NCBI RefSeq assembly: GCF_000020365.1
Contig: NC_012108.1
Span: 1,240,001 to 1,304,000 of the forward strand
Source: Desulforapulum autotrophicum HRM2
Lineage (GTDB): Bacteria; Desulfobacterota; Desulfobacteria; Desulfobacterales; Desulfobacteraceae
Length of the DNA: 64,000 bases
Direction of reading: 5' to 3'
In this document: in pieces, positions 17,541 through 25,852 of the stretch
How positions within the stretch are numbered: position 1 is the first letter of the stretch
Layout: each line of letters opens with the position of its first letter
Notes under the pieces: model-generated
Databases searched by the model: none
Told to the model about the DNA's origin: nothing
What the model saw: only the letters and a program-made list of their open reading frames with translations
Program-made: the position numbers and the translations under genes

Positions 17541-19042
17541 AGGTTTGTGGTAAGGTTCAGTTCCTGTGCAATGGTTTTTGATACATCTTCAGCAAACCGG
17601 TTAAAATCTTCCCTGCCAAGGGGGGTTCCCTGGCCGGGGATATTTTTCTTGTCCTTGGGCATCACAAGTTTTGGGCGGTTGATGAACCTCTGGTTGGAAT
17701 GAATGTTGAAGGCCTCTGGTATCTTTTCACTGAAGTAGAGGTCCTGGAATCCGGAAAATTTCATGGCATGGGCCGTTGCATCAACGATGGCAGTTTCTGT
17801 TTTGGTGACAATGCCCTGTTTAAGGGCTTCAACCAGCCCTGCAAGGCTTTCGCCGCCCTGGGTACAGGCAATGTGTCCGTTTCGGTTGGCCTCAAGCTGC
17901 CAGTCCATGATGGCCTGCTCTGTTACCTGGGTTACAAACACCCGTTGTTCACCGGCAAGTGTGTTGTATCGGTCTGCCAGGGCAATGACCCTGGGCATGG
18001 AAACGGGATTGCCGATCATGGCTGCCTGGGCTACACTTGATTTCACCGTCACGGGCTTAAACTGCCGTTTTGATCGGTCTGGCTCAAGATAGTACTGGAA
18101 AACAGGGTCTGCGTGCTCACTCTGGACGCCGATGATCTTTGGCAGGTCCGTAATGATTCCGGCATTGAAGAATTTGATGAAACCGCTCATCAGGGCTGAA
18201 ATATTTCCGGCATTGCCAATGGGAACCACGATCACCTTGTCGTGCATCTCATATTCAAAATCCTGGGCAACCTCATAGGAAAAAGACTCCTGGCCAAGGA
18301 TGCGCCAGGCGTTCTTTGAGTTGAGCAACGCCACGTTGTACTCTTCGGACAGTTTCTCCACTATTTTCATGCAGTCGTCAAATACGCCGGGAATTTCAAA
18401 CACACTGGCGCCGCTTCCAAGGGGCTGGGAGAGCTGCTGGGGGGTCACCTTGTTGTGGGGCAGAAGTACGGCCGATTTGATGTGTGGCTGAAGATAGGAC
18501 GCGTAAAGGGCTGCAGCGGCTGAGGTATCTCCGGTGGAGGCACACACGGCAATAATGTCTGACACAAGTTGCTGGTCAATGAGGTATTTGATGTAGGAAA
18601 GGGCGCTTGCCATGCCCCGGTCTTTGAACGATGCACTGGGGTTCTGTCCGTCGTTCTTGTAAAAGAACCGAATCCCTGCAAGATCCTGGAGTCGTTGGTT
18701 GGCCTCCACAATCGGGGTGTGGCCTTCACCGAGATAGACAATGGATTCAAGGGGGATATTGGGCCCGATAAACTCATGGTAGCGGTAGATTCCTTTGAGG
18801 GCCGGAATCTTGAGCATTCGTCGATAGTCAAAGATCTGCTGCCAGGTGGTGCCTGAAATTTTGTTGAGCCGTTGGATATCCCTATCCTCAATGAGAAGAA
18901 CCTCCCCGCAGTCGGGACAGACATAAAGAAGTTTGGTGATGGGAAATTCCCCCTTGCATCCAAGGCAGCGGTAGCATAGATCCCCGCAGGGACTGGGAAC
19001 AAGAAACGGCTGGATCTCTTTTGGAAAGTTATCGGGTTTCAT
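17537..19042 (-). CDS. thrC: Threonine synthase
   Basis: PLP enzyme converting O-phosphohomoserine to threonine, last step of the pathway. The 501-residue protein has an N-terminal zinc-ribbon-like part ([21 protein letters not shown]), then the fold-type II core with the PLP lysine in [15 protein letters not shown], and the serine/glycine phosphate loop [14 protein letters not shown] start at ATG 19042, which overlaps the serS stop by 14 bases and gives the family's N-terminus; a frame extension back to 19342 lies wholly inside serS and is rejected. Confidence 0.9.
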   Translation of the reverse strand: MKPDNFPKEIQPFLVPSPCGDLCYRCLGCKGEFPITKLLYVCPDCGEVLLIEDRDIQRLNKISGTTWQQIFDYRRMLKIPALKGIYRYHEFIGPNIPLESIVYLGEGHTPIVEANQRLQDLAGIRFFYKNDGQNPSASFKDRGMASALSYIKYLIDQQLVSDIIAVCASTGDTSAAAALYASYLQPHIKSAVLLPHNKVTPQQLSQPLGSGASVFEIPGVFDDCMKIVEKLSEEYNVALLNSKNAWRILGQESFSYEVAQDFEYEMHDKVIVVPIGNAGNISALMSGFIKFFNAGIITDLPKIIGVQSEHADPVFQYYLEPDRSKRQFKPVTVKSSVAQAAMIGNPVSMPRVIALADRYNTLAGEQRVFVTQVTEQAIMDWQLEANRNGHIACTQGGESLAGLVEALKQGIVTKTETAIVDATAHAMKFSGFQDLYFSEKIPEAFNIHSNQRFINRPKLVMPKDKKNIPGQGTPLGREDFNRFAEDVSKTIAQELNLTTNL

Positions 19043-20312
19043 TGGTGATGGTCTCCTTGCCGCCCATGTATGGTCTGAGGACTTCCGGAATGACCACGGA
19101 ACCGTCCGGTTGTTGAAAATTTTCCAGTATTGCTGCCACTGTTCGACCAACGGCAAGTCCGGATCCGTTAAGGGTGTGAACAAATTCGAGTTTTTTCTGG
19201 CCTGCCCGCCTGAATTTGATGTTGGCCCGTCTTGCCTGGAACGCCTCACAGTTGCTGCAGGATGAAATTTCCCGATACTTATCCTGGCCCGGCATCCAAA
19301 CCTCAATGTCATAGGTTCTAGTCGCGGAAAAACCCAGGTCACCGCTGCACAGGGTAACCACCTGGTAGGGGAGTCCCAGGCGTTTCAGGACCGTTTCAGC
19401 ATTGGCTAAAAGGGATTCAAGTTCCTGGTAGGAGGTTTCAGGGGTCGTGTATTTCACAAGCTCCACCTTGTTGAACTGGTGCTGGCGGATCAATCCCCGG
19501 GTGTCCTTGCCGTAGGAGCCTGCTTCGGATCTGAAACAGGGGGTGTAGGCCGTGAATTTAATGGGCAGGTTTTCTTCATTCAGAACTTCATCCCTGTAAA
19601 TGTTGGTCATGGGAACCTCTGAGGTGGGGATGAGGTAGTACTCCTGACCCTCAATTTTAAAAAGATCCTCTTCAAATTTTGGCAGCTGGCCTGTTCCCAG
19701 GAGGCTTTCCCTGTTCACGATAAAGGGGGGGAGGGTCTCTGTATATCCGTGTTCGTTGGTGTGAAGATCAAGCATGAAGTTGATCAAGGCCCGCTCAAGT
19801 TTTGCGCCGCTTCCCAGGTACAGAGAAAATCTTGCCCCTGTTATCTTTGCTGCCCTTGGAAAATCAAGTATGCCCAGGTCTTCGCCGATATCCCAGTGGG
19901 CCTTGATGGGAAAGTCAAAGCTGCGTGGTGTTCCGACTTTTTTTTCAAGCGTGTTGTCTGCATCGCTGGCTCCCATGGGAACATCCGGGTGGGGCATGTT
20001 GGGAATTGCCATCATGAACTGCTGGATAAAATCATCCTGTTCTGCAAGGGTCTTGTCCAGTGTCTTGATCTCGTCTGAAACGGTCCGCATTTCAAGAATG
20101 CTTGTCCCGGCATCTTCTTTGTTGCGTTTCATTCTGGCAATTTCGTCTGAAACAGTGTTCCTCTGGTGCCGCAGCTCTTCGATCTGCTGAAGAAGTTCTC
20201 TTCTTTTTTTTTCCGCCCTGGCAAAACCCTCAAAATCAGCCTTGCCGGCCCGTTTGGCCAAGGCCTGTTTTACCTCTTCTATGTTCTCTCTAACGTACTT
20301 GATTTCCAACAT
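19029..20312 (-). CDS. serS: Seryl-tRNA synthetase
   Basis: Class II aminoacyl-tRNA synthetase charging tRNA-Ser (and tRNA-Sec where present). 427 residues, the standard length: an N-terminal coiled-coil arm for the tRNA long variable loop (about 27-105, [21 protein letters not shown]), motif 2 ([24 protein letters not shown]) and motif 3 ([16 protein letters not shown]). [18 protein letters not shown] is the conserved start. An AT-rich palindrome lies upstream at 20354-20385. Confidence 0.97.
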   Translation of the reverse strand: MLEIKYVRENIEEVKQALAKRAGKADFEGFARAEKKRRELLQQIEELRHQRNTVSDEIARMKRNKEDAGTSILEMRTVSDEIKTLDKTLAEQDDFIQQFMMAIPNMPHPDVPMGASDADNTLEKKVGTPRSFDFPIKAHWDIGEDLGILDFPRAAKITGARFSLYLGSGAKLERALINFMLDLHTNEHGYTETLPPFIVNRESLLGTGQLPKFEEDLFKIEGQEYYLIPTSEVPMTNIYRDEVLNEENLPIKFTAYTPCFRSEAGSYGKDTRGLIRQHQFNKVELVKYTTPETSYQELESLLANAETVLKRLGLPYQVVTLCSGDLGFSATRTYDIEVWMPGQDKYREISSCSNCEAFQARRANIKFRRAGQKKLEFVHTLNGSGLAVGRTVAAILENFQQPDGSVVIPEVLRPYMGGKETITNETR

Positions 20313-20353
20313 TTAAATACCTGCCTGCCTGTGTGCGAAGATTTAGGAGTTAT

Positions 20354-20385
20354 ATGATATTTTGCCCATCTAAAAAAAATATCAT
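20354..20385. promoter_or_regulatory. 10-bp perfect inverted repeat upstream of serS
   Basis: ATGATATTTT (20354-20363) and AAAATATCAT (20376-20385) are exact inverted copies around a 12-base spacer, 42-73 bp upstream of the serS start. Possible operator or mRNA leader hairpin; I saw no T-box motif. Confidence 0.4.
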
Positions 20386-20417
20386 GACACATAAGATACG
20401 TCAATGATTATTGCAGG

Positions 20418-20445
20418 TTGACAATTGCCAGCTTGTGTATAATAT
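20418..20445 (+). promoter_or_regulatory. Putative sigma-70 promoter of the cyclo-ligase gene
   Basis: TTGACA (20418-20423) with TAATAT (20440-20445) at 16-bp spacing, the second hexamer overlapping a perfect TATAAT at 20438-20443 (14-bp spacing). The gene's ATG is 33 bp downstream. Confidence 0.5.
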
Positions 20446-20478
20446 TTTTTAAAAATTTGATGGGGGAAAATTATACTT

Positions 20479-21066
20479 ATGGATGACAGCAAAGATAGTA
20501 AAAAAAATCTTCTTGCCGGAATCTCACAACAGCTTTCCAAATTTACAAAGGCGGAATTAGCTGAGAAACAGGCCCAGGTAGAGCAGAATCTCCTTGAATT
20601 TGCCAATTTCAGGGAGGCCCAGCTTTCCCTTCTCTATATCGAGAGAAGCCATGAGATTCCAACAGGGAACATCATACGAATCAGCCTTGATGTCAGAAAG
20701 GGGATAGTGATCCCCTGTTTTTCAGATTCAAGGCATGCCATCAACCTGCTCAGGATTCACGATTATGAGAAGGACCTGATTAAAGGATCCCAGGGAATTC
20801 TGGAACCTGATCCTGAAACCTGCAAAAAGGTCAATCTTGACCAGATCGATATTGCAGTGATCCCAGGGCTCGCCTTTGACGAAAAGGGCGGTCGCTTAGG
20901 GTTCGGGGAAAGTTTTTATAACCGACTCATTGCAAAGCTTCCCGAGACCACCCGCAAAATATCCATTGCCTTTGAAGAACAGGTGGTTGATCATGTCCAG
21001 ATGGAGTCAAGGAAATATAATCTGGATATCATCATCACAGACAAGCGCGTCATTTACAAGATATAG
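20479..21066 (+). CDS. 5-formyltetrahydrofolate cyclo-ligase family protein
   Basis: ATP-dependent enzyme turning 5-formyl-THF into 5,10-methenyl-THF, returning it to one-carbon metabolism. The 195-residue product carries the family signature PGLAFDEKGGRLGFGESFYNRL near 133-154. In most members the glycine-rich loop reads RLGYGGGYYDR; here it is RLGFGESFYNR, a mild variation. The N-terminal basic motif is weak (SKKNLLAGISQQL). A GGGGGA ribosome site precedes ATG 20479. A hairpin terminator follows at once. Confidence 0.85.
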   Translation: MDDSKDSKKNLLAGISQQLSKFTKAELAEKQAQVEQNLLEFANFREAQLSLLYIERSHEIPTGNIIRISLDVRKGIVIPCFSDSRHAINLLRIHDYEKDLIKGSQGILEPDPETCKKVNLDQIDIAVIPGLAFDEKGGRLGFGESFYNRLIAKLPETTRKISIAFEEQVVDHVQMESRKYNLDIIITDKRVIYKI

Positions 21067-21073
21067 CCGGCAT

Positions 21074-21099
21074 GGAGGGAACGATCGCTTGTTCCCTCC
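21074..21099. terminator. Bidirectional hairpin terminator between convergent genes
   Basis: GGAGGGAAC (21074-21082) pairs perfectly with GTTCCCTCC (21091-21099) around an 8-base loop, between the cyclo-ligase and channel genes. No long T-run follows. The sequence TAGCCGGCATGG just before it resembles the start of the 44-bp repeat family, so it may be a diverged member. Confidence 0.6.
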
Positions 21100-21101
21100 T
21101 G

Positions 21102-22103
21102 TTATTTGGGGGCAAGTGCCAAGTGAAAGCGCTTGAGGTTACTGCTTTTCCCCATGGCAATGACCGTGTCTCCCTCTTCCATGTAGGTGTCAAATGAGGG
21201 ATTGAAGATCATTTCTCCGTCTGATTTTTTGATGGCAATGATGATGAGGTTGTACTTTTGCCGAATGCCTGAATCTTTGAGCATGATGTTCACAAGCGTT
21301 GATTTGGCCGAAACCGGTGACTCTTCGATCTGAATGGCCCTTTCCCTTCGGGTGAGGGCAATGTCCAAAAAATTGCTGACACTGGGTCTCAACAGCCGGA
21401 TGCCCATGGAAACGGCACCAATGTCGTAGGGTGATTCCACCCGGTTGGCGCCGGCAGCATAGAGCTTTCCCATTGCCGCTTTTTTTTCGGCACGGGCCAT
21501 GATCTTGATTCCCGGATTGAGCTGCCGGGCTGTTAACACCAGGAAGACATTGTCAACATCCGTGGCAAGGGCTGCGATGAGGTGGGACGCTCTTTTGATT
21601 CCGGCCTTGAGCAGCTGGGATTCATCCGAAGCATCTCCGATCAGATAGAGCATCTTATCCTCCACAAGGACAGGCACGAGTTCCGGGCTTTTTTCCATGA
21701 CAACAACGTCTGAGGTCTGCTCGGTGAGCTGATTGCACAGGATTCTTCCGATTCTTCCATAGCCGCATACAATATAGTGATCCGTCAGGCTGGAAATACG
21801 TTTATCCAATTTTCTTCTCCCAAGTATTGATCTTATCTCCCCTTCAACGACAAATTTGACGATGATGCCGGCCATGTACAAAACCACGCTGACGCTTGAA
21901 ATGATGAGGAAGATGGTGAACACCCGGCCTGTTGGGCTGATAGGGTGTACTTCGCTGTATCCCACGGTGCTCAGGGTCAGGGCGACCATGTAAAGTGAGT
22001 CAAGGAAAGTCCATCCCTCAATGATCATGTATCCTGCCGTACCTATGGCGGATACTGTAAAGGATACTGCCGTGGCAATCAGGATGTCTCTTAGTTTGTT
22101 CAT
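21102..22103 (-). CDS. Potassium channel with RCK (TrkA-N/TrkA-C) domains
   Basis: A 333-residue MthK-type channel subunit. Transmembrane helix 1 (about 8-28), a pore loop with LSTVGYSEVHP, helix 2 (about 65-88), then a cytoplasmic RCK domain beginning HYIVCGYGRIGRILCNQL (Rossmann GxGxxG, about 113-130) and a C-terminal TrkA-C domain (about 245-330). Ligand binding to the RCK ring would gate K+ flow. The filter reads TVGYSE rather than the usual TVGYGD; this E variant also occurs in other prokaryotic two-helix channels, to my knowledge. Convergent with the cyclo-ligase, divergent from pcm. Confidence 0.9.
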   Translation of the reverse strand: MNKLRDILIATAVSFTVSAIGTAGYMIIEGWTFLDSLYMVALTLSTVGYSEVHPISPTGRVFTIFLIISSVSVVLYMAGIIVKFVVEGEIRSILGRRKLDKRISSLTDHYIVCGYGRIGRILCNQLTEQTSDVVVMEKSPELVPVLVEDKMLYLIGDASDESQLLKAGIKRASHLIAALATDVDNVFLVLTARQLNPGIKIMARAEKKAAMGKLYAAGANRVESPYDIGAVSMGIRLLRPSVSNFLDIALTRRERAIQIEESPVSAKSTLVNIMLKDSGIRQKYNLIIIAIKKSDGEMIFNPSFDTYMEEGDTVIAMGKSSNLKRFHLALAPK

Positions 22104-22220
22104 TGGATTATCCTATAACTGCCATTGATTGAAAAAGCAAGGGCTAAACAGGAGGAGATATTTGAAATCTGTCCGCCTATCTGCTTGACTGAAACAAAGG
22201 GTGCTGGTAAACTCGCCGCC

Positions 22221-22877
22221 ATGAATTCAGAACAGAGAAAGTTTGAGATATGGCGTCATAAGATGGTCGCTCGGCAGATCGTGGCCAGGGGGATTACCGA
22301 CCCCGGGGTCATTGCCGCCATGGAAACGGTGCCCCGGCATCTTTTTGTGAGTGAGGCCCTTACTGACAGTGCCTATGGGGATTTCCCCCTTCCCATTGGG
22401 GAGGCCCAGACCATATCCCAGCCTTATATCATCGCCGAAATGACCCAGGCCCTGGAGCTCACTGGAGATGAAAGGGTGCTTGAGATCGGGACAGGCTCAG
22501 GGTACCAGGCAGCAGTGCTTGCAGAGATTGTTTTCAGGGTCTATACCATTGAGCGTAACAACATTCTGTTCTTAAGAACCAGAAAACTTTTTGATGCGCT
22601 TAAATATCACAATATTGTTGCCAGGTATTCCGATGGCACTCTGGGGTGGAAAGAGGAGGCGCCGTTTGATGCCATCCTTGTTACCGCCGGTGGTACTCAG
22701 ATTCCCCAACCTCTCCTTGACCAGCTTGCCGTGGGCGGCAGGTTGGTTATGCCTGTGGGAGGGTTGTGCAGTCAGGAGCTTGTTCGGATTGAAAAAAAAG
22801 CCGATAAAATTACCACGGATAATCTCGGAGGCTGCCGTTTTGTAAAGCTGATCGGCGAGCACGGCTGGAAGGAATAG
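22221..22877 (+). CDS. pcm: Protein-L-isoaspartate O-methyltransferase
   Basis: SAM-dependent repair enzyme that methylates isoaspartyl residues in aged proteins. Starting at ATG 22221 the product is 218 residues, the family's usual size, and opens with the typical MVARQIVARGITDPGVIAAM. Motifs: ETVPRHLFV, GEAQTISQPYIIAEMTQAL (substrate site), VLEIGTGSGYQAAVLAE (SAM loop), DAILVTAGGTQIPQPLLDQL. The frame stays open back to a TTG at 22125, but the extra 32 residues are not family-like. The YqaA-like gene starts two bases after its stop. Confidence 0.92.
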   Translation: MNSEQRKFEIWRHKMVARQIVARGITDPGVIAAMETVPRHLFVSEALTDSAYGDFPLPIGEAQTISQPYIIAEMTQALELTGDERVLEIGTGSGYQAAVLAEIVFRVYTIERNNILFLRTRKLFDALKYHNIVARYSDGTLGWKEEAPFDAILVTAGGTQIPQPLLDQLAVGGRLVMPVGGLCSQELVRIEKKADKITTDNLGGCRFVKLIGEHGWKE

Positions 22878-22879
22878 GG

Positions 22880-23461
22880 ATGGTCAAGCGACTTTATGAC
22901 TGGGTTCTTTCCTGGGCCGAGAGACCGGGTGGTGTCTGGGCTCTTTTTTTTCTTGCCTTTTGCGAGTCCTCTTTCTTCCCCATTCCACCGGATCTTCTGC
23001 TCATCGCCCTTGCCGTGGGTGCGCCGTTTCGGGCCTTTTATTTCGTCCTGGTGTGCAGTGTGGGTTCTCTTTTGGGGGGGATTGCAGGCTACCTTATCGG
23101 CTGGCAGTTCATGGGCACCATCGGCGGGAGAATTATTGCATTTTACGACCTTGCCGACAAGGCTGACTATATCACGGCCCTTTATAAACATTACGATGCC
23201 TGGGCTATCTTTATTGCTGGATTCACTCCCCTGCCATACAAGCTTTTTACCATATCCGCAGGTGCCTTTGGTGTGGATTTTTTTGTTTTTGTTCTTGCTT
23301 CGGCCGTTTCAAGGACCCTGCGGTTCGCCCTCCTGGGCGGCCTGATATACTGGTTTGGACCCGGAATAAAACGGTTTATAGATCGCTATTTTAATCTTCT
23401 TGCCACGGTATTTACCCTGCTTCTTGTTGCAGGGTTTGTGGTCATAAAATATCTTGTTTAA
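22880..23461 (+). CDS. YqaA/DedA-related membrane protein (SNARE-associated/VTT family)
   Basis: A 193-residue polytopic protein with four to five hydrophobic helices. FFLAFCESSFFPIPPDLLLIALA (about 24-46) and FTPLPYKLFTISAGAFG (about 115-131) are the paired re-entrant motifs of the VTT/DedA superfamily; the F-P-x-P-P-D and P-L-P-Y-K forms are those of the YqaA branch. DedA-type proteins move lipid carriers or support membrane potential; the YqaA branch is uncharacterised as far as I know. Likely co-expressed with pcm and the cysteine-cluster gene. Confidence 0.85.
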   Translation: MVKRLYDWVLSWAERPGGVWALFFLAFCESSFFPIPPDLLLIALAVGAPFRAFYFVLVCSVGSLLGGIAGYLIGWQFMGTIGGRIIAFYDLADKADYITALYKHYDAWAIFIAGFTPLPYKLFTISAGAFGVDFFVFVLASAVSRTLRFALLGGLIYWFGPGIKRFIDRYFNLLATVFTLLLVAGFVVIKYLV

Positions 23462-23473
23462 TCTGGATGGACC

Positions 23474-23851
23474 ATGGCGCCACTAACAAAACCGGGGTTT
23501 GATTTCTGTTTTGATCCAAGGGCATGCGAAACCTGTAATAGTCTCTGCTGTAGGGGAGAACCCGGAAACATATGGGCCACGCGCCAGGAGGTCCAGGCCA
23601 TTTGTGATCTGTTGAAGATCAACCTGATTGACGGTATTGAACGTTACTTCAGGAGGGTTGGGAACAGATTCTCCATCCGAGAGATTGTCCTGGACGATGA
23701 TTGTCCGTGTGTGTTTCTTTTGCCGGAAAAAGGGTGCTCGATCTATGGGGCAAGACCTTCCCAGTGTCGAACCTTTCCCTTCTGGAAATATTTTAAAACC
23801 CGCGTGAACGAGTTGTGCGACGAATGTCCCGGTGTCACCCGGCTACCTTGA
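23474..23851 (+). CDS. YkgJ-type cysteine cluster protein
   Basis: A 125-residue protein of the YkgJ/CxxCxxCC family, thought to bind zinc or an Fe-S cluster. Cysteines occur as CETCNSLCCRG near 17-27, CPCVFLLPEKGCSIYGARPSQCRTFPFW around 77-104 and CDECPG near 115, the full family pattern. Function is unknown. It follows the YqaA-like gene by 12 bases and is convergent with the lysR gene. Confidence 0.8.
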   Translation: MAPLTKPGFDFCFDPRACETCNSLCCRGEPGNIWATRQEVQAICDLLKINLIDGIERYFRRVGNRFSIREIVLDDDCPCVFLLPEKGCSIYGARPSQCRTFPFWKYFKTRVNELCDECPGVTRLP

Positions 23852-23861
23852 CGTCTGGGGT

Positions 23862-24761
23862 TCACAGTTCTGGGAACCGCTCTTTCAGGAATTTGATAAA
23901 GGTTTTTGAAAGGGGAGACAGTGTTCGTTTACCATGTGTGGTAATGTAAAAACTTCTTTTGAGGTCAAGGCCCTCCACCGTCAATGCCTTGAGTCGACCT
24001 GAGGCCAGAAGATCGGCCACGGCAATGGTTGAGAGGATGGATATCCCGGCATTCCCCAGAATGGCCTGTATCATTGATGCCGTGTTTCCCATGGTGGCTA
24101 TGATCCTTAGAGCCTTGGTGTTTAAACCTGCCTCTTCCATATTCCGGGTGATGGATCGCCAGGTCCCGGAGCCCTCTTCCCGTGCAAGAAAGGGCTCAGT
24201 CAAGAGCATATCCGGGGTCACCGAACTTCTGTCCGACCATTTGTGGGATGACGCAACTATGAGTTTCATCTCATCATCCACCAGTTTTTCCTGGGCAACA
24301 AGGGGGGATTTTACCCTTGCACCCACAATGCCCACCTCTATGTCGCCCTTGGTGATCTGGTTGATTATCTCTGCCGTGTCGCCTGCCACAAACGACAGGG
24401 AAACTTCGGGAAACGCCTGGGCAATGGGGGCGATCATTGCTGGAAGAATATAGCCCGACGGGATGGTGCTGCCGCCGATGACCAGGTGCCCCTTGCGTTT
24501 GCCAAGGAAGTCGGAGATGGCTGATTCTGTCTCATCCCTGAGCCTGAGCAGCCGTTTGGCATATGAAAATAGTAGTTCTCCCGCCTTGGTGGGAACGGTA
24601 TTGCGCCCCATGCGGTCCATGAGGCGACATTCAAAATATTCTTCCAGTTCTTTGATGTGACTGCTCACCGTTGGCTGGGAGAGATGGATCACCTCTCCTG
24701 CCTTGGAAAAACTCTGCTGTTCCACCACATTGACAAACACTCTGAGTTGCCACAGGTCCAT
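23862..24761 (-). CDS. LysR-family transcriptional regulator, possibly of the selenium-metabolism group
   Basis: A 299-residue regulator: N-terminal winged helix (MDLWQLRVFVNVVEQQSFSK, recognition helix in SQPTVSSHIKELEE) and a two-lobed effector domain starting near 90 (GHLVIGGSTIPSGYILPAMI). From memory, the opening and the GGSTIPxGYILP strand resemble LysR regulators linked to selenium metabolism in Deltaproteobacteria; I could not test this. The effector is unknown. It is the last gene of the lpxC-to-coaD run, its start two bases past the coaD stop, so transcription from upstream is likely. Confidence 0.85.
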   Translation of the reverse strand: MDLWQLRVFVNVVEQQSFSKAGEVIHLSQPTVSSHIKELEEYFECRLMDRMGRNTVPTKAGELLFSYAKRLLRLRDETESAISDFLGKRKGHLVIGGSTIPSGYILPAMIAPIAQAFPEVSLSFVAGDTAEIINQITKGDIEVGIVGARVKSPLVAQEKLVDDEMKLIVASSHKWSDRSSVTPDMLLTEPFLAREEGSGTWRSITRNMEEAGLNTKALRIIATMGNTASMIQAILGNAGISILSTIAVADLLASGRLKALTVEGLDLKRSFYITTHGKRTLSPLSKTFIKFLKERFPEL

Positions 24762-24763
24762 AG

Positions 24764-25267
24764 TTAACTCCCTTGTTTAAGGGGAAATTTTTCAAGCACT
24801 TTGAGCTTGATGGGTTGGGGAACCATGCCGGTGATGTCTCCGCCAAAGGTTGCCACTTCCTTGATGATGGACGAACTTGTAAAGATCCACCTGAGGCCTG
24901 TCATGAGAAATATGGTCTGGACATCACGATTAAGCCTTCGGTTCATGAGCGCCATCTGGAATTCATTTTCAAAATCTGAGATGGCCCGCATGCCTCGAAC
25001 AATGGCAATAGCATTTTTTATTCGGGTGTAATCGACCAGAAGTCCATCAAAGGAATCGACCTCAAGATTTGGCTTACTGTTAAAACACGTCCGGATCATA
25101 TCCACCCTCTCTTCAACGGAAAATAGCGAGCTCTTTTTGGGATTGTGCATCACTGACACGATCACCCGGTCAAAGAGTTTCAAAGCCCTGTCAATGATGT
25201 CCATGTGGCCGTTGGTCAGGGGGTCAAAAGAACCGGGATAGATGGCAATTTTCTCGTTGGTTTTCAT
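24764..25267 (-). CDS. coaD: Pantetheine-phosphate adenylyltransferase
   Basis: Penultimate enzyme of coenzyme A synthesis: ATP + 4'-phosphopantetheine to dephospho-CoA. 167 residues, normal length. Contains AIYPGSFDPLTNGHMDIIDRAL with the T/HxGH nucleotidyl-transfer motif, SFDGLLVDY, IVRGMRAISDFENEFQMALMNR and the C-terminal SSSIIKEVATFGGDI. All active-site motifs look intact. Sits between rsmD and lysR in a tightly spaced run. Confidence 0.96.
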   Translation of the reverse strand: MKTNEKIAIYPGSFDPLTNGHMDIIDRALKLFDRVIVSVMHNPKKSSLFSVEERVDMIRTCFNSKPNLEVDSFDGLLVDYTRIKNAIAIVRGMRAISDFENEFQMALMNRRLNRDVQTIFLMTGLRWIFTSSSIIKEVATFGGDITGMVPQPIKLKVLEKFPLKQGS

Positions 25268-25282
25268 ATCTGTTCGTCCCTT

Positions 25283-25852
25283 TTACAAGATGAGTTCAGC
25301 GTTGTTCAGCGTTAAAAAGGTAATTTGTGTCTTTCCGTATTTCCTTTGATCGGTAATGTCAAGTTTTGAAATATTTATTCCCGGGTTTTCCTGGGCACCA
25401 TGTTCGCAGACAACAAGGGCATTGTCGGCCAGAAGATCTATGAATTCGCTGTTTTCAAGTACTGCGTCAATAAGGCCTTTGCGGTAGGGAGGATCCATGA
25501 ACACCAGGTCAAACTTTTTTGGACGAATCCGGGCGAGGGTGCCCGCCCGGGTCAGGTCATGTTGGATGACCGTTGTGCAATGTTCAAACTGTAAGAGGGC
25601 AATGTTTTTATTGATGACGGTGCAGGCTTCCCGGCTGTTGTCCACAAAGGTTGCAAACCCTGCATTGCGGCTTAATGCTTCCAGGCCAAGGGCACCTGTT
25701 CCTGCAAACAGATCAAGCACCCTTGCGTTGGCGATCCGCTGGGAGATGATGTTGAAGATTGATTCTCTGATCCGATCCAATGTGGGACGGGTCTCCAAGC
25801 CCCTGGGTGTGATAAGCTTTTTTCCCCTGTATTTACCGCTGATGATTCTCAT
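25283..25852 (-). CDS. rsmD: 16S rRNA (guanine966-N2)-methyltransferase
   Basis: A 189-residue SAM-dependent methyltransferase acting on the small ribosomal subunit rRNA. It shows the family start MRIISGKYRGKKLITPRGLETRPT, the SAM loop VLDLFAGTGALGLEALSR, and the catalytic DPPY motif in FDLVFMDPPYRKGL. The rsmD-coaD pair is a very common bacterial arrangement. It starts inside the ntrX-like stop (ATGA). Confidence 0.95.
   Translation of the reverse strand: MRIISGKYRGKKLITPRGLETRPTLDRIRESIFNIISQRIANARVLDLFAGTGALGLEALSRNAGFATFVDNSREACTVINKNIALLQFEHCTTVIQHDLTRAGTLARIRPKKFDLVFMDPPYRKGLIDAVLENSEFIDLLADNALVVCEHGAQENPGINISKLDITDQRKYGKTQITFLTLNNAELIL

Noticed and set aside
19043-19342. 100-residue N-terminal extension of threonine synthase
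   Set aside because: Entirely within serS in another frame and unlike threonine synthases; ATG 19042 gives the expected N-terminus.
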